This document shows, piece by piece, positions 34,862 through 46,350 of a stretch of 64,000 bases of DNA. Position 1 is the stretch's first letter. Every line of letters begins with the position of its first letter. The notes beneath the pieces are model-generated. The model did not search any database and had not been told where the DNA came from. It saw only the letters and a program-made list of their open reading frames with translations. The stretch lies in the NCBI RefSeq assembly GCF_020085105.1, contig NC_058044.1, positions 24,549,206 to 24,613,205 of the forward strand, given 5' to 3'. The translations under genes and the position numbers were made by a program. Source of the DNA: Siniperca chuatsi (Eukaryota; Chordata; Actinopteri; Centrarchiformes; Sinipercidae).

Positions 34862-37571
34862 TTGTTTTAAAAGTTTAATTTGATTATATTCACAGTCATT
34901 CATTTTAGCAGAACTGCATTATTTTCCCTCCAGTGCAGATACTCAGAACCTGAACTCTGGTTTAGTGTTACTTTGCCATCATACTCACCTGTGCTCTGAT
35001 AATTTCTCCTTTTCCATTCGAAGTCGATCAACATGATCTTTGGCAGCTATCAGCGCCTGTTTCTTCTCCTCCAGCCACTTCTGTTCACTAAAAAACACAA
35101 ACTTTCAGAACAATACACAGAGCAAAACAAATGAAAAGTCTTTGAAAGGCCTCTTCCATTCACTTCTGAAAAGCGTTTACATGCCCTGAGGAAGGACAGT
35201 AAGTTATGGAAAGCCTGCACTATAGCTAAAAGGTTACGTACAGTTCTTTAGTTTCTCTCAGTTTGTCTCTCTTTGCTTCGTAGCAAGAAACAATCATCTC
35301 AAGTTCAGAGCACATCTTGAGCATCTGTGGAAAACAAAGTGGGAGAATGGATTGCATAACTGGAGCAATGCATTTAAATAAGGTATTTCAATAAGACACA
35401 TTCTTCAGTGCTGCATTTTACACACAGACATACCTCTTCTTTTCCAGCTTGAAGTAAAACTTCTGAATTTGCAGCCAGCACTGGATGGAGTAAAATAAGT
35501 AAATAAACAAATGCATTTTAAAAATGTTAATTTTGTAGATTAGATACAGCAGATGGAACACTTTCAATTTGATTTGAGAGCCTGGATTTTATATAGTCAC
35601 AAGATTAAATCTTGATTAAACAGTTATGTTTGTCGCACCAGGTTCACATCAGGAAAAATTGTTTCTTTTGAAATGTGGAAGGAAATTAAACTGTAACTGT
35701 GGCATAAAACTGGGGTACTGATTTGTGATATTCATACTTCAGTTGTAAATACTTATATTAAATTATGGTTACAGCTTCTATAACAGTGTTAATGGAGGAC
35801 TTACATTTCGGCTCCACTGTCAGCCACTGCTTCAGTTCAGCTTCTGTCGCCATCAGTCGATTTACTGACTACAGAAGAATATTCATACAAACACATGACA
35901 TTTATGAATGATGATTAAGGTATTGATTAGCTAATGAGTTAAGTTATTTACATTCACAAATATCACATTTTATAAATAAAAAACAAATTGCCTGACAATA
36001 TTGTGTAAAATGTGACAAGGAAAATTAAATTTCATACTGAAAAGGCAAAAAAGGATTTTGTTTAAATCAAAATTTTCAAACGTTTTGGAAAAATGAATCT
36101 ATTGTTTTTCATAATGATTTTACAACACTTGACCCTAAATGTATCACAGTGCAATCTTGATCTGCTCTTGTTCTAGCTGATTGTAAAACCTCAAGTGACA
36201 GAAAAATACTGTAACACAAAAGAAAACTGACACTTTTCTTCTCTCAGTTTGGTGTGGTGAAATACTTTTCAGTTTAAAAGCATTCACTAAACGCCACAAA
36301 AACAAGCCTTGGAAAGATTTGGTGATATCTTAGTACATTTGTTCCAACAGGTGAGGATGAGGTGATTCTGGCTTGAGGACAGGGTCAGCTAACTCTGGCC
36401 AGTGGAGATGAGGTACGAGCCACAGTGAGGCAGTGTCGTATGTACAATAGTATTTGTTCTTTGTGGTGTCAAACCCATAGGGGTGTATTTGACTGACGAG
36501 CAGTGTGTGTAATGCAAAAAACATGGATGAACGAATCCTGAAATGCCACATTTGTTGTTAACATTTCTAGCACATTTGTGACTTGTTATCTGCAGCGTCA
36601 CTGAGGGACTTTGACATCTCTCTCCCATTTTGTTTTATGCGTAGAGGGTTTAAAGTTGGTAGTGCTAGAATAGCTACAGTAGGTTTGATGAGCTTTTTAT
36701 GGCAGTCCAAACTATTCTCCTGTATTCTTCTTCCTTCCCTGTATTCCATCATTTTGTTGTGTAATTGATTGTTGATCAGTCAGATATATAGTTGTTAGTT
36801 TTGATTGCCTCCGTAAAGACCTTTGATATACACTATGCGTATATTAAAGAGCTACATAAGTAGAATAACTTAAAAGTTTTGAAAATAATGTTAGTGATTT
36901 ACATCTTTTCTTTGGAAATGTTGTCTTGGCCATTTATTCAAATCATTTTGTTTAAATGTCATTTCTAAAAATTGTATCTCCTGTAACCATGATATCTCGA
37001 AAAGTGTGTTAACAAGCAAGGAACAAGTACAATCATCTCACCTGCTCTTGCGGATTCTCACAGAAATCTGGTTCACTCAGTATAATCTCATTCTGAAGCT
37101 GCAACACAGATAGACACAATCTACAGTTTGTACCTTCTTCTGCACATCCAGCGATTGGTTAGAAAGGACAGCATGGCTCGACAGGTTAAAACATCAGTTT
37201 ACCTTTTCCAGCTTAGCAAACTGATCCTCACACAGGTCCATCAGCTCACTCTGAGCGGCCTCTGACAGCCCTGCTGCTGTCTGGCCGCCTGGCTTCACCT
37301 CAGCCTGAACACGGAAACATAAAAGGCCAAAAGGTGTCGATTTGCCTTTGGGTATATCTCTGAATACTGAGTACATTACAGACAAAGTTGGCACAGTGCA
37401 TGGGCTAGGTCTTATTAGCTGTCGGCTAACTTAGTTATGGCTCGTGTGATGGAGACATGAAAAGTTGAATTGCCGATATTCTCTGTAATGAACGTGAAAA
37501 CATCGCACTCTACTCTATTATGTACATATATGCACTACAATGATTAGTCAAAATACGTGTAGTCTTACCAT
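32967..37571 (-). CDS. cenpk: Centromere protein K (CENP-K), 10 coding exons, 266 aa
   Basis: CENP-K is a subunit of the CENP-H/I/K/M module of the constitutive centromere-associated network at the inner kinetochore. Coding exons from the start: 37569-37571, 37203-37304, 37042-37098, 35805-35868, 35434-35480, 35242-35324, 34989-35087, 34675-34810, 34505-34558, 32967-33122. All have GT-AG borders and join in frame to TAA. The protein is mostly predicted coiled coil (EQKWLEEKKQAL). It then has the conserved C-terminal block: LGDILEKHVPLP, a Lys cluster, NTPHDPYV, FWPPYIEMLLRYGIA and a short tail ending ETFC. These match human CENP-K (269 aa) in order and spacing. Oddly, the first coding exon holds only the ATG, with a strong donor (ATG|gtaaga). 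Confidence 0.93.
33441..33497. mobile_element. Partial copy of the 2.2-kb fold-back MITE
   Basis: The segment acgtcaaaatgtctgctgtg...aaaaaggacc repeats one arm of the element at 2206-2342. The other arm is not evident nearby, so this is a solo or decayed end inside the last cenpk intron. Confidence 0.6.
34150..34440 (+). mobile_element. LINE-derived 3' tail in a cenpk intron
   Basis: A T/A-rich block (ttgcacattcc..., ttttgcagtact) ends with aaattccttgtatatg...caataaacctgtttctgattctgatttctgat. Such gattctg-repeat tails are typical 3' ends of a widespread teleost LINE family. No ORF remains. The family name is not certain. Confidence 0.6.
34827..34859. repeat. (CA)n microsatellite, cenpk intron
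   Basis: About 16 CA units start only 17 bases upstream (gene sense) of the acceptor for the exon at 34675-34810. On the gene strand it reads (TG)n directly before the splice acceptor. That position is where a polypyrimidine tract normally sits. Confidence 0.92.
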
Positions 37572-37760
37572 AATTTGTAAATTTCACAGTTTTTTTTCCC
37601 TACAACGCGGACCACAACAGACGCCTCTTTTTCAAAATACCGCCAACATTGATGACGTGCGGTCTGCGACAGAGTGCAGTGCTGAGGAGCGCTGATGCTG
37701 CGCAGGACTGCGCAAGTACCGTGAATGGCTTTTATAAATGAGCTCTGCGCAGTTAGGGCC
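37572..37760 (-). promoter_or_regulatory. cenpk: Putative cenpk promoter with CDE/CHR-like site
   Basis: On the gene strand, GGCGGTATTTTGAAA (about 37630-37644) combines a CDE/E2F-like GGCGG with a CHR-like TTTGAA a few bases downstream. This is the arrangement through which DREAM/MuvB complexes restrict many kinetochore genes to G2/M. A CRE-like tgacgt lies at 37653-37658. A TATA-like run (ttataaa, about 37733-37739) is visible on the plus strand, facing away from cenpk. Confidence 0.45.
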
Positions 37761-37917
37761 TTTAATACTGTGACCCGCAGACATGTAGATTGGGTCCCCG
37801 GTAAGTGAATAGAAAACTGTTGGTTCCCTCAGTTGTTTGTGGCGATCAATCTGAAAATGCAGATAACATGAAGCGTCTTTGAAGAGAAGCGGGCTTTGCT
37901 CGTGTTTCCATTTCAGC

Positions 37918-38230
37918 TACTTCTACTTCACCACATTTCAGAGGGAAATGTTGCACTTTTTACTACACTGCATTTATCCCCACTACATGTATTTGACAGC
38001 TATAGTCACTATTTACTTTAAAGCTCAATATATACCCAACATATAAAGTAAGTTCAAATGAGCTCATTCTCAACCAATACAACATTAACATTATGCTTAC
38101 ATGTTGATGGATTAGTAATAATAATCCAATATTGTAACACACTGAAAGGGGCCATTCTGTATTTTACTTTTGATACTTTAACTGCATTTTGGTGATAATA
38201 TTTCTGCACATTCACGTTTAAATTGAGGCA
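37918..38230. mobile_element. Partial MITE of the acttctactccac family
   Basis: The order ctacttctacttcaccacat, ttcagagggaaatgttgcac, acatgtatttgacagct, ttagtaataataatccaata, acacactgaaaggggccatt and ttttacttttgatactttaa matches a common teleost MITE. The same family, in a different piece, lies at 49821-50198. It is truncated at the far end and has no coding content. Confidence 0.75.
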
Positions 38231-39110
38231 TTTCTACTTCTGGCTGAATAGTTTTTTAACCATTGCTAGATAGTATGCACAGGCTAGAATTTAATTTTAT
38301 TAATTTAATTAATTTTAAATATTATTAGATCAGAGTCCCTCATTCATTCCACCCAGCCTGTAAAACAGTGTGGGTGTGTTCAGTAGATGTTACAGGAGCG
38401 TGGGAGGGTCCAATGTGTCAGCCAGTAATGCAGTATTGTACAGTAGGGTGGAAACTGACACCAGAGATCTATTATTATCATGAACATGGTATTATTGGCC
38501 CTCCAAAAAGTTTAATAGGACATTTTACTGAGAAACAGATCGAGAAAACAGAGCTACACTTTAGCCTGCATTAAGATATAAGAACCGAGTTCTTATGCAA
38601 ATCCAACTCAATTACCAAGAATTTCACAGATTTTAGATGAAAACAAAATTCAATATTTTCTAAGGGGGGAAAAACTGAGCATTCAAATATGTCAGATCAT
38701 GTCATGAAACTGTACCGAGCTCCCTCAAAATCTGCCTCCTCTTTTTGATTTTTGTTTGATCTGTTTTCTTCTGTGCTCCCCACCATTAACATTAGGCCTA
38801 CATTAAATTGCTAAACTATATCTCATCTTATGAGATATACTATTTTTGTTTTTCTTCCATAATACTATGTGCAAAGCGCTTTTCAATAAGCTTATTTATG
38901 ATCATACAAATAAAGCAAATTTGCAGATTCGTTTGAGAGAGAGTATTTGTTTTCTAATATTCCAGTTTTTGTGTATTTGTTTTTATTTTTTATTACTGGT
39001 TTGTGTATTGTCTATATAATAATATAACATACATAAAACTTTGCTAATATACATTTGGTTTAAATATATTTCATTTTTCTGCACACACGCACACACACGC
39101 ACACACGCAC

Positions 39111-39158
<48 letters not shown>

Positions 39159-40876
39159 CATGGCTGGTTAACTGCTCACTGTAGTGGAGTACACTGTCCT
39201 GCGAACACCAGCAGGTGTCTCTGCTTATCTCTCTCCTCAGCGGCCAAGCGGCCGACTGGCGTTTGAAGCTTGTCAACATCTGCACTTCCTGTTTCCTTTT
39301 CCACTTCCTTCCTTCCTTCCTTGTTTTTTTTTGTTTTGTTTTTTTAATGTAGTTCAGAAATTCATGTCATAGTCTGAACATTAACAGTTTTATATAACCC
39401 GTATGTTTTGGTCTGACACATGATTTAAACGATGACTCCATCAGATTTGGATGTGCTTGCATATGACTACTATCAGGAACACCTTCAGTTCGTTTCCCAT
39501 TATTTATTCATTTATTCTGTTTATTTGGTGTTTTTGCTCTATGCAACTAAGAAATTAAGTTTTCCATCACTTAAATCTAATAACTTCACCCCCTGAGCTC
39601 ATCATTATAATTATTACCTTCTCTATTTCTTGTCTACACTCCACACCCATATTTATCCATAATATTTTCTTTTAGAAATGATTATTGATGTAATTTATGT
39701 GCTGCTAATGATTTGTAGGATTATTTTTAACGTATGGGGATTTCCTTTACATTCTCATTTATATCCCTGCTGGAAAATACTAAGCTCATAATGCTGGTGC
39801 AGTTTTGCCCGTTGTGACCATTTAATAACTCTTAAATGACGGTCTGCACAGTTCATATTTGATCTAACTGCAGACTGTTTCCTGCGGCCTTTTGTTTACC
39901 TTTCTGACTTCTCACAGTTTCTATCTGTAGTATCTATCATCCCCCAAACTCCATCTGCCTGCGATCTGAAGTCTACTGTCTCCACCAAAACTGTAGCAGT
40001 GAGGCAGATTAACTTCCACATCAAGTAGGTAGCAGTCTGTGAAAGGTTTTGCCTATTTTTTTTTTTACTTAATTAAGAGCACAAATGTTCAAAATACAAC
40101 AGCCAATCTGCATCTCTTTCTCCTCTCGCCCCCCCCCCCCTTCCTCACTGGTTTATTTATAAGACAAACAAGCACATGGGTTTGCTGCTGTTTGGTTGTA
40201 ATGATGTTAATCTATCAGAGCATTGGCTGCAATACAAAACTGGATGAACAATTTAGTCCAAATGGTTAGGGTGACGCTTTCTGAGTGTTTGATTTTAATA
40301 CAGTGCAGCAGCAGCAGCAAAGAATATTTATGTATATATTTACTGATTTTCCTGGTATATGTTTTCAAGCTACATCCCCAAAAATCACATAGCCTGGATT
40401 ATTTGAATGATCAACTAGAATTTGATTAATATGCAAATTTCCAAACAAACTGTTCCATTTGAGCCTTCAGCGCAGCCTAATTAATCAACAGTTAAAGGAA
40501 ATTAATACATACATCAATTCTGTCAGGAACATGCTTAGTTCAATAGCCCGTAAAATTGAAGTTTGAAGTATTAACTGGCTCCACAGGAAGGCTATGATTA
40601 AAACTCTACAATTCAGGCAATCCAGGCAAAATAAAGTCATTTACTGATCTCCTTTTTATACTTATTCAATAATAATAATGATAATGATTATTATTATTAT
40701 TATTATAATAGACGATGGATGAGACTTGTTTTTTTCTAATTTTGAGAGGACAAACTGGAAACATTAAACTAATTCATTCATTTTAAAGCTTGTCTTAAAT
40801 GCTGTCACTCTACCAGCGTCTCAAATATTAGTTTACACTTTGCACCTGAGACGTTTTCCACAAGGTGCAAATAATA

Positions 40877-40883
<7 letters not shown>
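38231..40883. other. Non-coding; CA/CG tract and candidate conserved block
   Basis: A mixed (CACG)/(CA)n tract lies at 39082-39156, a C-run at about 40130-40140 and an ATT repeat near 40690. I could support no exons. The stretch 40420-40640 is low in repeats and has several TTAAT/AATTAAT motifs (gcctaattaatcaac, gaaattaatac), so it may be a regulatory element of lbx1b. Confidence 0.4.

Positions 40884-40920
<37 letters not shown>
40884..40920. repeat. (GA)n microsatellite
   Basis: About 18 GA units follow a gata repeat and precede tataaaaaggggagg. The following TATA-like sequence is noted, but no gene begins downstream on the plus strand. Confidence 0.95.
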
Positions 40921-40923
<3 letters not shown>

Positions 40924-42430
40924 AAAAAGGGGAGGGGAGGAGATGGAAAGAGAGAGGGCTGTACTATTGTTTCAGTAGGGACTCATGCATCAAACTTCAA
41001 TTTTCCGGACGATTGAAGTAGTGATTTTTTTCCATCTTGAAGTGAAATACTGAAATACACTTAAGACCTCCAGATTAATTACCACGAAGTGGTCCCACAG
41101 ACTGTAGTATTACTTATCACCGAGCCCGCCTGACAAGCCCTCATAAAATAAGCAAGTGAAATCCATAAACTTAGCCTGCCTTAACACTCTCTCCCTTCAT
41201 AAATATGCTTGATTCAGAATAGGCTGCAGAAGACACACGCGCGCACACACACACATTCACAGAGTGTTGTAATGTAGTAGTATTGTAGTGTTGTAAAACA
41301 AAGGATCAGTTTTAAAAAATATGTTTTTTGCAATACGCGAGACAATTTACAAAATAACTGAAACGAATTGAATTTTTCTTTGGAGGTAGCTTACCTTTAA
41401 AATCAATTTTAAAGGTAATTAATAAATATGAATTAAAGGTATCACTTTACCTCCTCCCCCTATGTAGCATTTTGAAGCATATACAAACATTTGGGAAATG
41501 GTTTATAACATGCTATAACGTAGTTTTAAGCAGATATATGGACATTTTAAGTGTTTATTAATGTACAGCGTTTGCCAACAACTATAACTTCTCCTATGAA
41601 AACACATTTTACATTATTACAACAACTGTGTTTTACTATTTTGTCATGATCTGTTTGTACAGCAGCCTCCAATTATGGGTAGGCTGCCCACAGGAGGAGT
41701 TATAAATGTTGACAAATACATTAAGAAACACTTATATCTGCTTTCAACTACATTATAATGTGTTATAAAACATTTATTAAATGACTATATACTGCTTATA
41801 TATACTAAATAGGAGAGTCAAAGCAAAGTGTTGCTGAATTATACATTTTACTAGGACTAATTTGCCTACAGAGAATTTTCAATAGCTTCAGCCATATTAA
41901 GTGCTTACAGGTCCATAAACTTATTCAGGTTGCCCTGAATAAAAAACAATCAAAAATAAAAAACGCAAACACTATAAAACAAGTCACAAGAAGACAGCCC
42001 TACTTATCATTTCTTTTAACAAAGAGAGTTAAACGGGAGGTAGCCTTTTGAGTTCCTCTTTTGGACACTCTCTCTTTCTCACATCACCATGTTTTCAGCT
42101 TCATTAAACTCCTTAAAGACAAAAGAAATAAAGGAGGCAGAAGAAGAAGAAAAAAAGAGATGAGAAGCAAACAAACAAAGGACTCCCTAACCAGACTTTG
42201 GCATAAATGTCACAGTCTAAACTCTTTATGGCTCCCTACTTAACATTAAAAACACTTTCAACAAAATCCATTTCTTGTTTAGAAAACGTTCTTGGACAGA
42301 AGTCAAACATATTATTCCACAGCTAAAAAGCGGAGAAAGACAAGCGGCTCACAAAAAAGGGGCAGTTTCATTGTAATTCATTGACTTGTTCAAAACGCCA
42401 GGCAAAGAAAAGGGCTAGACATTAATAGCC
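40921..42430. other. Non-coding, nothing recognised
   Basis: AT-rich intergenic DNA with short CA runs near 41240. I found no exons, RNA genes or clear transposon ends. Confidence 0.45.
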
Positions 42431-42439
42431 GCAGATGCC

Positions 42440-42900
42440 CTCATGAAGGGAGAGTCTATGTAGGCATTATGGCCTTTGTTCGCACCCAGTTAAACTGTTT
42501 AAAAGGAGGGTTAACTCAATCCATCAAATTGTCTGAAATTGTTAGGAAATTTCAAAAACCATATGGCCTCCAAACGTTTGCGTCCTTTTTGTGCGGTGGG
42601 ACACACTTGTCTCAGTATTGCTGCCTGCGGGGGACCGGCCCTGCTCCTTTGTGGCTCGTCCCATCAGGGAACGCTGCTCATTTGTCCCCACTTTTCATGC
42701 TTTACGCTCAAAATTACGGCCCAGTCCCGCAGAACAAAAAAGGTCCATAAAGGCCCGGAGAAACTGGCCCAAAACTTTGTGTTTTTGTGGCATCCTTTTT
42801 TTCCCCCGGCACCAGATTTGTGTTTCTCACATAAATTTTTGCAACGAATGGAGAAACACGTCTAAGGGTCAAGAAGCCATGATACGGATTTAGGATGTGA
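42440..42900. promoter_or_regulatory. Candidate conserved non-coding element 3' of lbx1b
   Basis: About 460 bases have balanced composition, no microsatellite and no transposon signature, in a region that otherwise has many. Open frames overlap in all three plus frames with no domain, which fits conserved non-coding sequence better than coding. Assignment to lbx1b rests on proximity (about 1.2 kb beyond its 3' end) and is inference. Confidence 0.3.
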
Positions 42901-43172
42901 AAGGAGATGTGAGATTCCGGGCCACAAAATGTTTAGAGCATCCTAGTAGAAAAGGACACAAAGGGACAAAATAGTTCAGAATAATAACTCTAAATAGGCC
43001 GCTTTTGATAGGCTTACACGCCCAGATTGGCAATGAAAGCGTGTTTCAAAAATATGTTTTTGTCTTCACTAAAAAAAAAAAAAAAAACAAACCCAGGCTA
43101 TCATATCCATACTAAGAATATTCGATATTAATTCAAGAATTACAACATAAAAGATATATTCAGAAAAGCCAT

Positions 43173-43178
43173 TTTATT
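43173..43178 (-). terminator. lbx1b: Candidate lbx1b polyadenylation signal
   Basis: A minus-strand AATAAA lies about 900 bases beyond the lbx1b stop, and I found no canonical hexamer between. The implied 3' UTR contains an (ATC)n repeat at 43428-43453, a GA-rich stretch at 43509-43530 and a GT run at 43739-43764. Confidence 0.5.
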
Positions 43179-43427
43179 CCCATAGTAGCCTATATACATT
43201 ACAGTCTGTGCATTGGTTTTCAAATAATGTCCTGATTTAAGAAAGGCACTTACAGGTGTACAAAACATAACAAAGTTATAACTGTAAATCTATTGTATCC
43301 AAACAATAAATCTAAAAAGTAGCATATAGCTCGTCCAAATCACCGCAATATTAATTTTTGTTTCTCGCCATCGCTTGAGCATTTTCCATAAAACGCATAA
43401 CTGTGAATGTCCGAGTTTGCCTTTCCG

Positions 43428-43453
43428 ATCATCATCATCATCATCATCATCAT
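43428..43453. repeat. (ATC)n trinucleotide repeat in the lbx1b 3' UTR
   Basis: Eight to nine ATC units on the plus strand (GAT on the gene strand). It lies beyond the stop codon, so it does not encode a poly-Asp tract in Lbx1. Confidence 0.9.
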
Positions 43454-44076
43454 GCAATGCAGCATCGGAACGCCGAATATGAACTGAAGTCAAGGGTCAC
43501 AGTCAGATGAGGAGGAGGAGGAAGAGGAGAAGAAGAACCGGCAATGACAATGTGACTCAATGGCGATTTGGCTCACAGAAAACACAAAAACTATTAAATA
43601 AAAAAAAGAATAAAGTAAAAATAAATAGATAATGATCACAAATCAAATCATGCATTTACATGCAAAAAATATGAAAAAACTGGAGCACTTTCATTGTGGT
43701 GTGTGAGGGTAGGCCATGTGGGAAAAGCGATGGAACAGGTGTGTGTGTGTGTGTGTGTGTGTGTTTAAGTGTAGGTGTGTGTGTTGGCCTATAGTGTAGA
43801 AAAATAATAAGTTACTCATGTCATTTTAGACCATATTGCTTTGATTGCAAGAAGTAACAGTTTGCTAATGAATACATTGTAAAATACCACTGCATATTTC
43901 TTGTTCTGTGTTCATGCTTCACTATGAATAGGTCTATCTGTGCCGATATAAAAGTCACACATTTTGGTACATGTTCTGAGATATGGTATACAATATAAGC
44001 AGTAAGATACAAGTCCTCGGTGGGATGTTTTATCGTCTTTTTGTGTTTCTGGACCTTCCAGCCTCACGCTGCGCCA

Positions 44077-45394
44077 TCAGTCATCCACATCAATCTCCAC
44101 GTCCTCGTCCTCTGAGCACTCTTTACTAGTTGTGTGGTCTGAGAATGGAGACAGCGGCGACGACCGCAGTTTCTGAGCGAGCTCGTGCTCCTGCAGTCCG
44201 CCCCGCGCGGGGGACTCGCCTCGCGGGTGGCCTAGCGTGCCGTTGGCGCATTTCTCTAGGTCTGCCAGCTTGGCGAGCTTGTCCAAGGGGACCTGGCCGA
44301 CGGCCTTGGCCGACTCCACGTCGGCCTTCATCTCCTCCAGGTCCCGTTTTAGCTTGGCCCTCCGGTTCTGAAACCACGTGATGACCTGCGCGTTCGTCAG
44401 GCCCAGCTGCTGCGCGATCTGGTCCCGGTCGGCCGGGGACAGGTACTTCTGGTACAGGAAGCGCTTCTCCAGCTCGTAGATTTGGTGATTGGTGAACGCC
44501 GTCCGAGACTTCCGACGCTTCTTGGGGGTGCTTCTCTGGCCGAATAGAGTCATCCCGTCCCGGCCTGTGAGGGAGAGACAGAGGCTGAGTGAAAATCAGT
44601 GAATCATGCAGGTGCAGGTCTTCCTCTGCACCGCTGCAGTGTGCGCGTAAAAGTGACCCTAACGCAAAAATAACTAAAGCCTTCAGCTCTCGTGGGAACA
44701 GGTAATTACAAGATAATTACACAGACACCACTGGGAAATAGTGAGCACCAGACACACGAGACTCTAATATTAAAAAAAGCGGTGGTGATTTATTTCGTTG
44801 AAGAACAGCCCAGAAATTTAACACCGCTTTGTTCGAGAAGATAATGTTAGAGGAAAAATATGCATTGGTGAACAAAAGAGAACATTTTTGCTCTGGCTAT
44901 TAAACAGGCGCATTTAATGAATGTATTGCTTGACAAGGTGCAAAATAAAAGGTGTAGCCAAATGGTCATTTTCTGTCTAGTGCAGGCCACTGAATGAGAA
45001 AAAACGCCTAATATTAAATCGTAAAAAGGTGTATTTCGACTGTATTTTTTTGGGATGAAGATGTACCTTCTGCAGCCTGTAAAACGCTGACTTCCAGCCC
45101 CTTGAAGGTCTTGCTGGCCAGTTCCTCTAGCGCGCAGAGCGGGGAGGTTTGGGTGAGGAGAGCCCGGCTGGACAGAGGGATGCTGGACGGACGGTGCTTC
45201 TCAGAGGACGAAATTAGATGAGCTGTGCCGCAAATTGTGTAACTTCGTTTCACAGACGGTTTGTTCAGGATGTCCTCGATGCTGAAGGGGGTCAGCGGCT
45301 TGTTGGAGTTGGCAGGAGGCGGCAAGTGGTCCAGAGGACTTCGCCTCCTGTTTTCCACTGCATCACATTTGGCCACTTCTTTGGATGTCATCAT
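44077..45394 (-). CDS. lbx1b: Ladybird-type homeobox protein Lbx1 (likely lbx1b), 271 aa
   Basis: Lbx1 is a nuclear transcription factor that specifies dorsal spinal interneurons and migrating limb and hypaxial muscle precursors. Two exons, 45067-45394 and 44077-44564, join in phase 1 across a 502-bp GT-AG intron, giving AEGRDGM at the junction. Exon 1 has SPLDHLPPPANSNKPLTPFS and FSIEDIL, an eh1-type Groucho-binding motif, then the conserved SPLCALEELASKTFKGLEVS. Exon 2 encodes the homeodomain (about residues 125-184), with recognition helix NAQVITWFQNRRAKLKRDL, and an acidic tail CSEDEDVEIDVDD. There are two adjacent ATGs (MMTSKE). The second has A at -3 and matches the usual MTSKE start, giving 270 aa. 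The family is certain. The b-paralog call rests on exon-1 residues I recall (SYTICGTAHLISSSEKH) and could be wrong. Confidence 0.93.
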
Positions 45395-46350
45395 TGGTTG
45401 TGCGCAGAGTTTATACAGGACTTCGTCGAAATATTCAGCGGTTAAAAACGAGCGAAGCTATCGAGGAAAAAAGTCACATAACAGTTAGGAGGTTAAAAAA
45501 AAAACAAAGACGCGGAGGAGAGAATGAAGAAAAGAAAATCTTATTCCAAAATGGGATGTCTTCAAAGTGTCGATCCTCGGGAGCAGCAAGTCCGCAGGAG
45601 TGAGATGCCTCCCTGAAAATGGCGAGGTCCAAAGAGTTGACGATTACTAACAAGTTATCATTGATTGGTAGGTAATCAATTATCTCCAGTGGCACTTTCG
45701 CCCTCTTCCCTTTCACTCTTTGACTATGTTGCAGTCCAGTGCGGGGCTTTTTGCGACTGGGGGTGTCCCATTAATTAGGACGCATGGCTGGAAGGAGGAG
45801 GAGCCCGGCGGAATTATAATGCTTTGTGCTCTTATCATCTTTGGTCTAATTTAGTCGTGTGGTGAGATACCAGAATAGGTATATGGGGTAAATGAGGGGA
45901 AGCAGAGAGAGAAGGAGAAAGAGAAAGAGGGAGATGGGGGGAGAGATCACAATCCGTAGCCTATTTAAGCGTTTATATGCGAAAAACTTTAGTTTTAGTT
46001 CAGCAGGAGTTTCTAGTCTTTTATTTAAAAGTATGCTTTTTTGGATTATCCGGATGTTGCCAAAAAGACAAGTCGACTCGGGTGTTATTTTAGGTGTCGC
46101 TAGATAGTCAGAAGGATACTTTCCTCGACCCAAAGCGCGGATGATCCTTTGTTTTGTAAAGGTAATGTAGAGCTGGGCCATATATCAGCTCTGATGATAC
46201 CTCCTCTGGGGCGGGAGAGAAGGAGCAGCATGCATCCCTCTCAGCAACGCCAAATCCGGGCCATAACTCAGGCGAAAGGGCTCCTTTTATATCATCCGAG
46301 AAATATTTCATCTCCTCTCAAATTTCCCCGCGTCCTCCAGGTTTGACATG
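45395..46350 (-). promoter_or_regulatory. lbx1b: lbx1b 5' UTR and upstream promoter region
   Basis: There is no coding sequence upstream of the lbx1b ATG on this strand. TATA-like sequences on the gene strand include gatataaaagg at about 46283-46293 and ttataat near 45818. Homeodomain-type TAAT cores occur at about 45772 (attaattagg) and in the near-palindromic stretch 45660-45683 (attgattgg...caattatc). Which TATA-like box is used is not determinable. The TAAT sites would allow homeodomain or auto-regulation, which is inference. Confidence 0.4.

Noticed and set aside
42469-42893. Open frames in all three plus frames, possible gene
   Set aside because: Simultaneous openness in three frames with no domain suggests non-coding sequence. 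Recorded instead as a candidate regulatory element.
44126-44381. Arg/Gly/Ala-rich open frames antisense to and in another frame of the lbx1b homeobox
   Set aside because: Shadow frames in GC-rich homeobox coding sequence.
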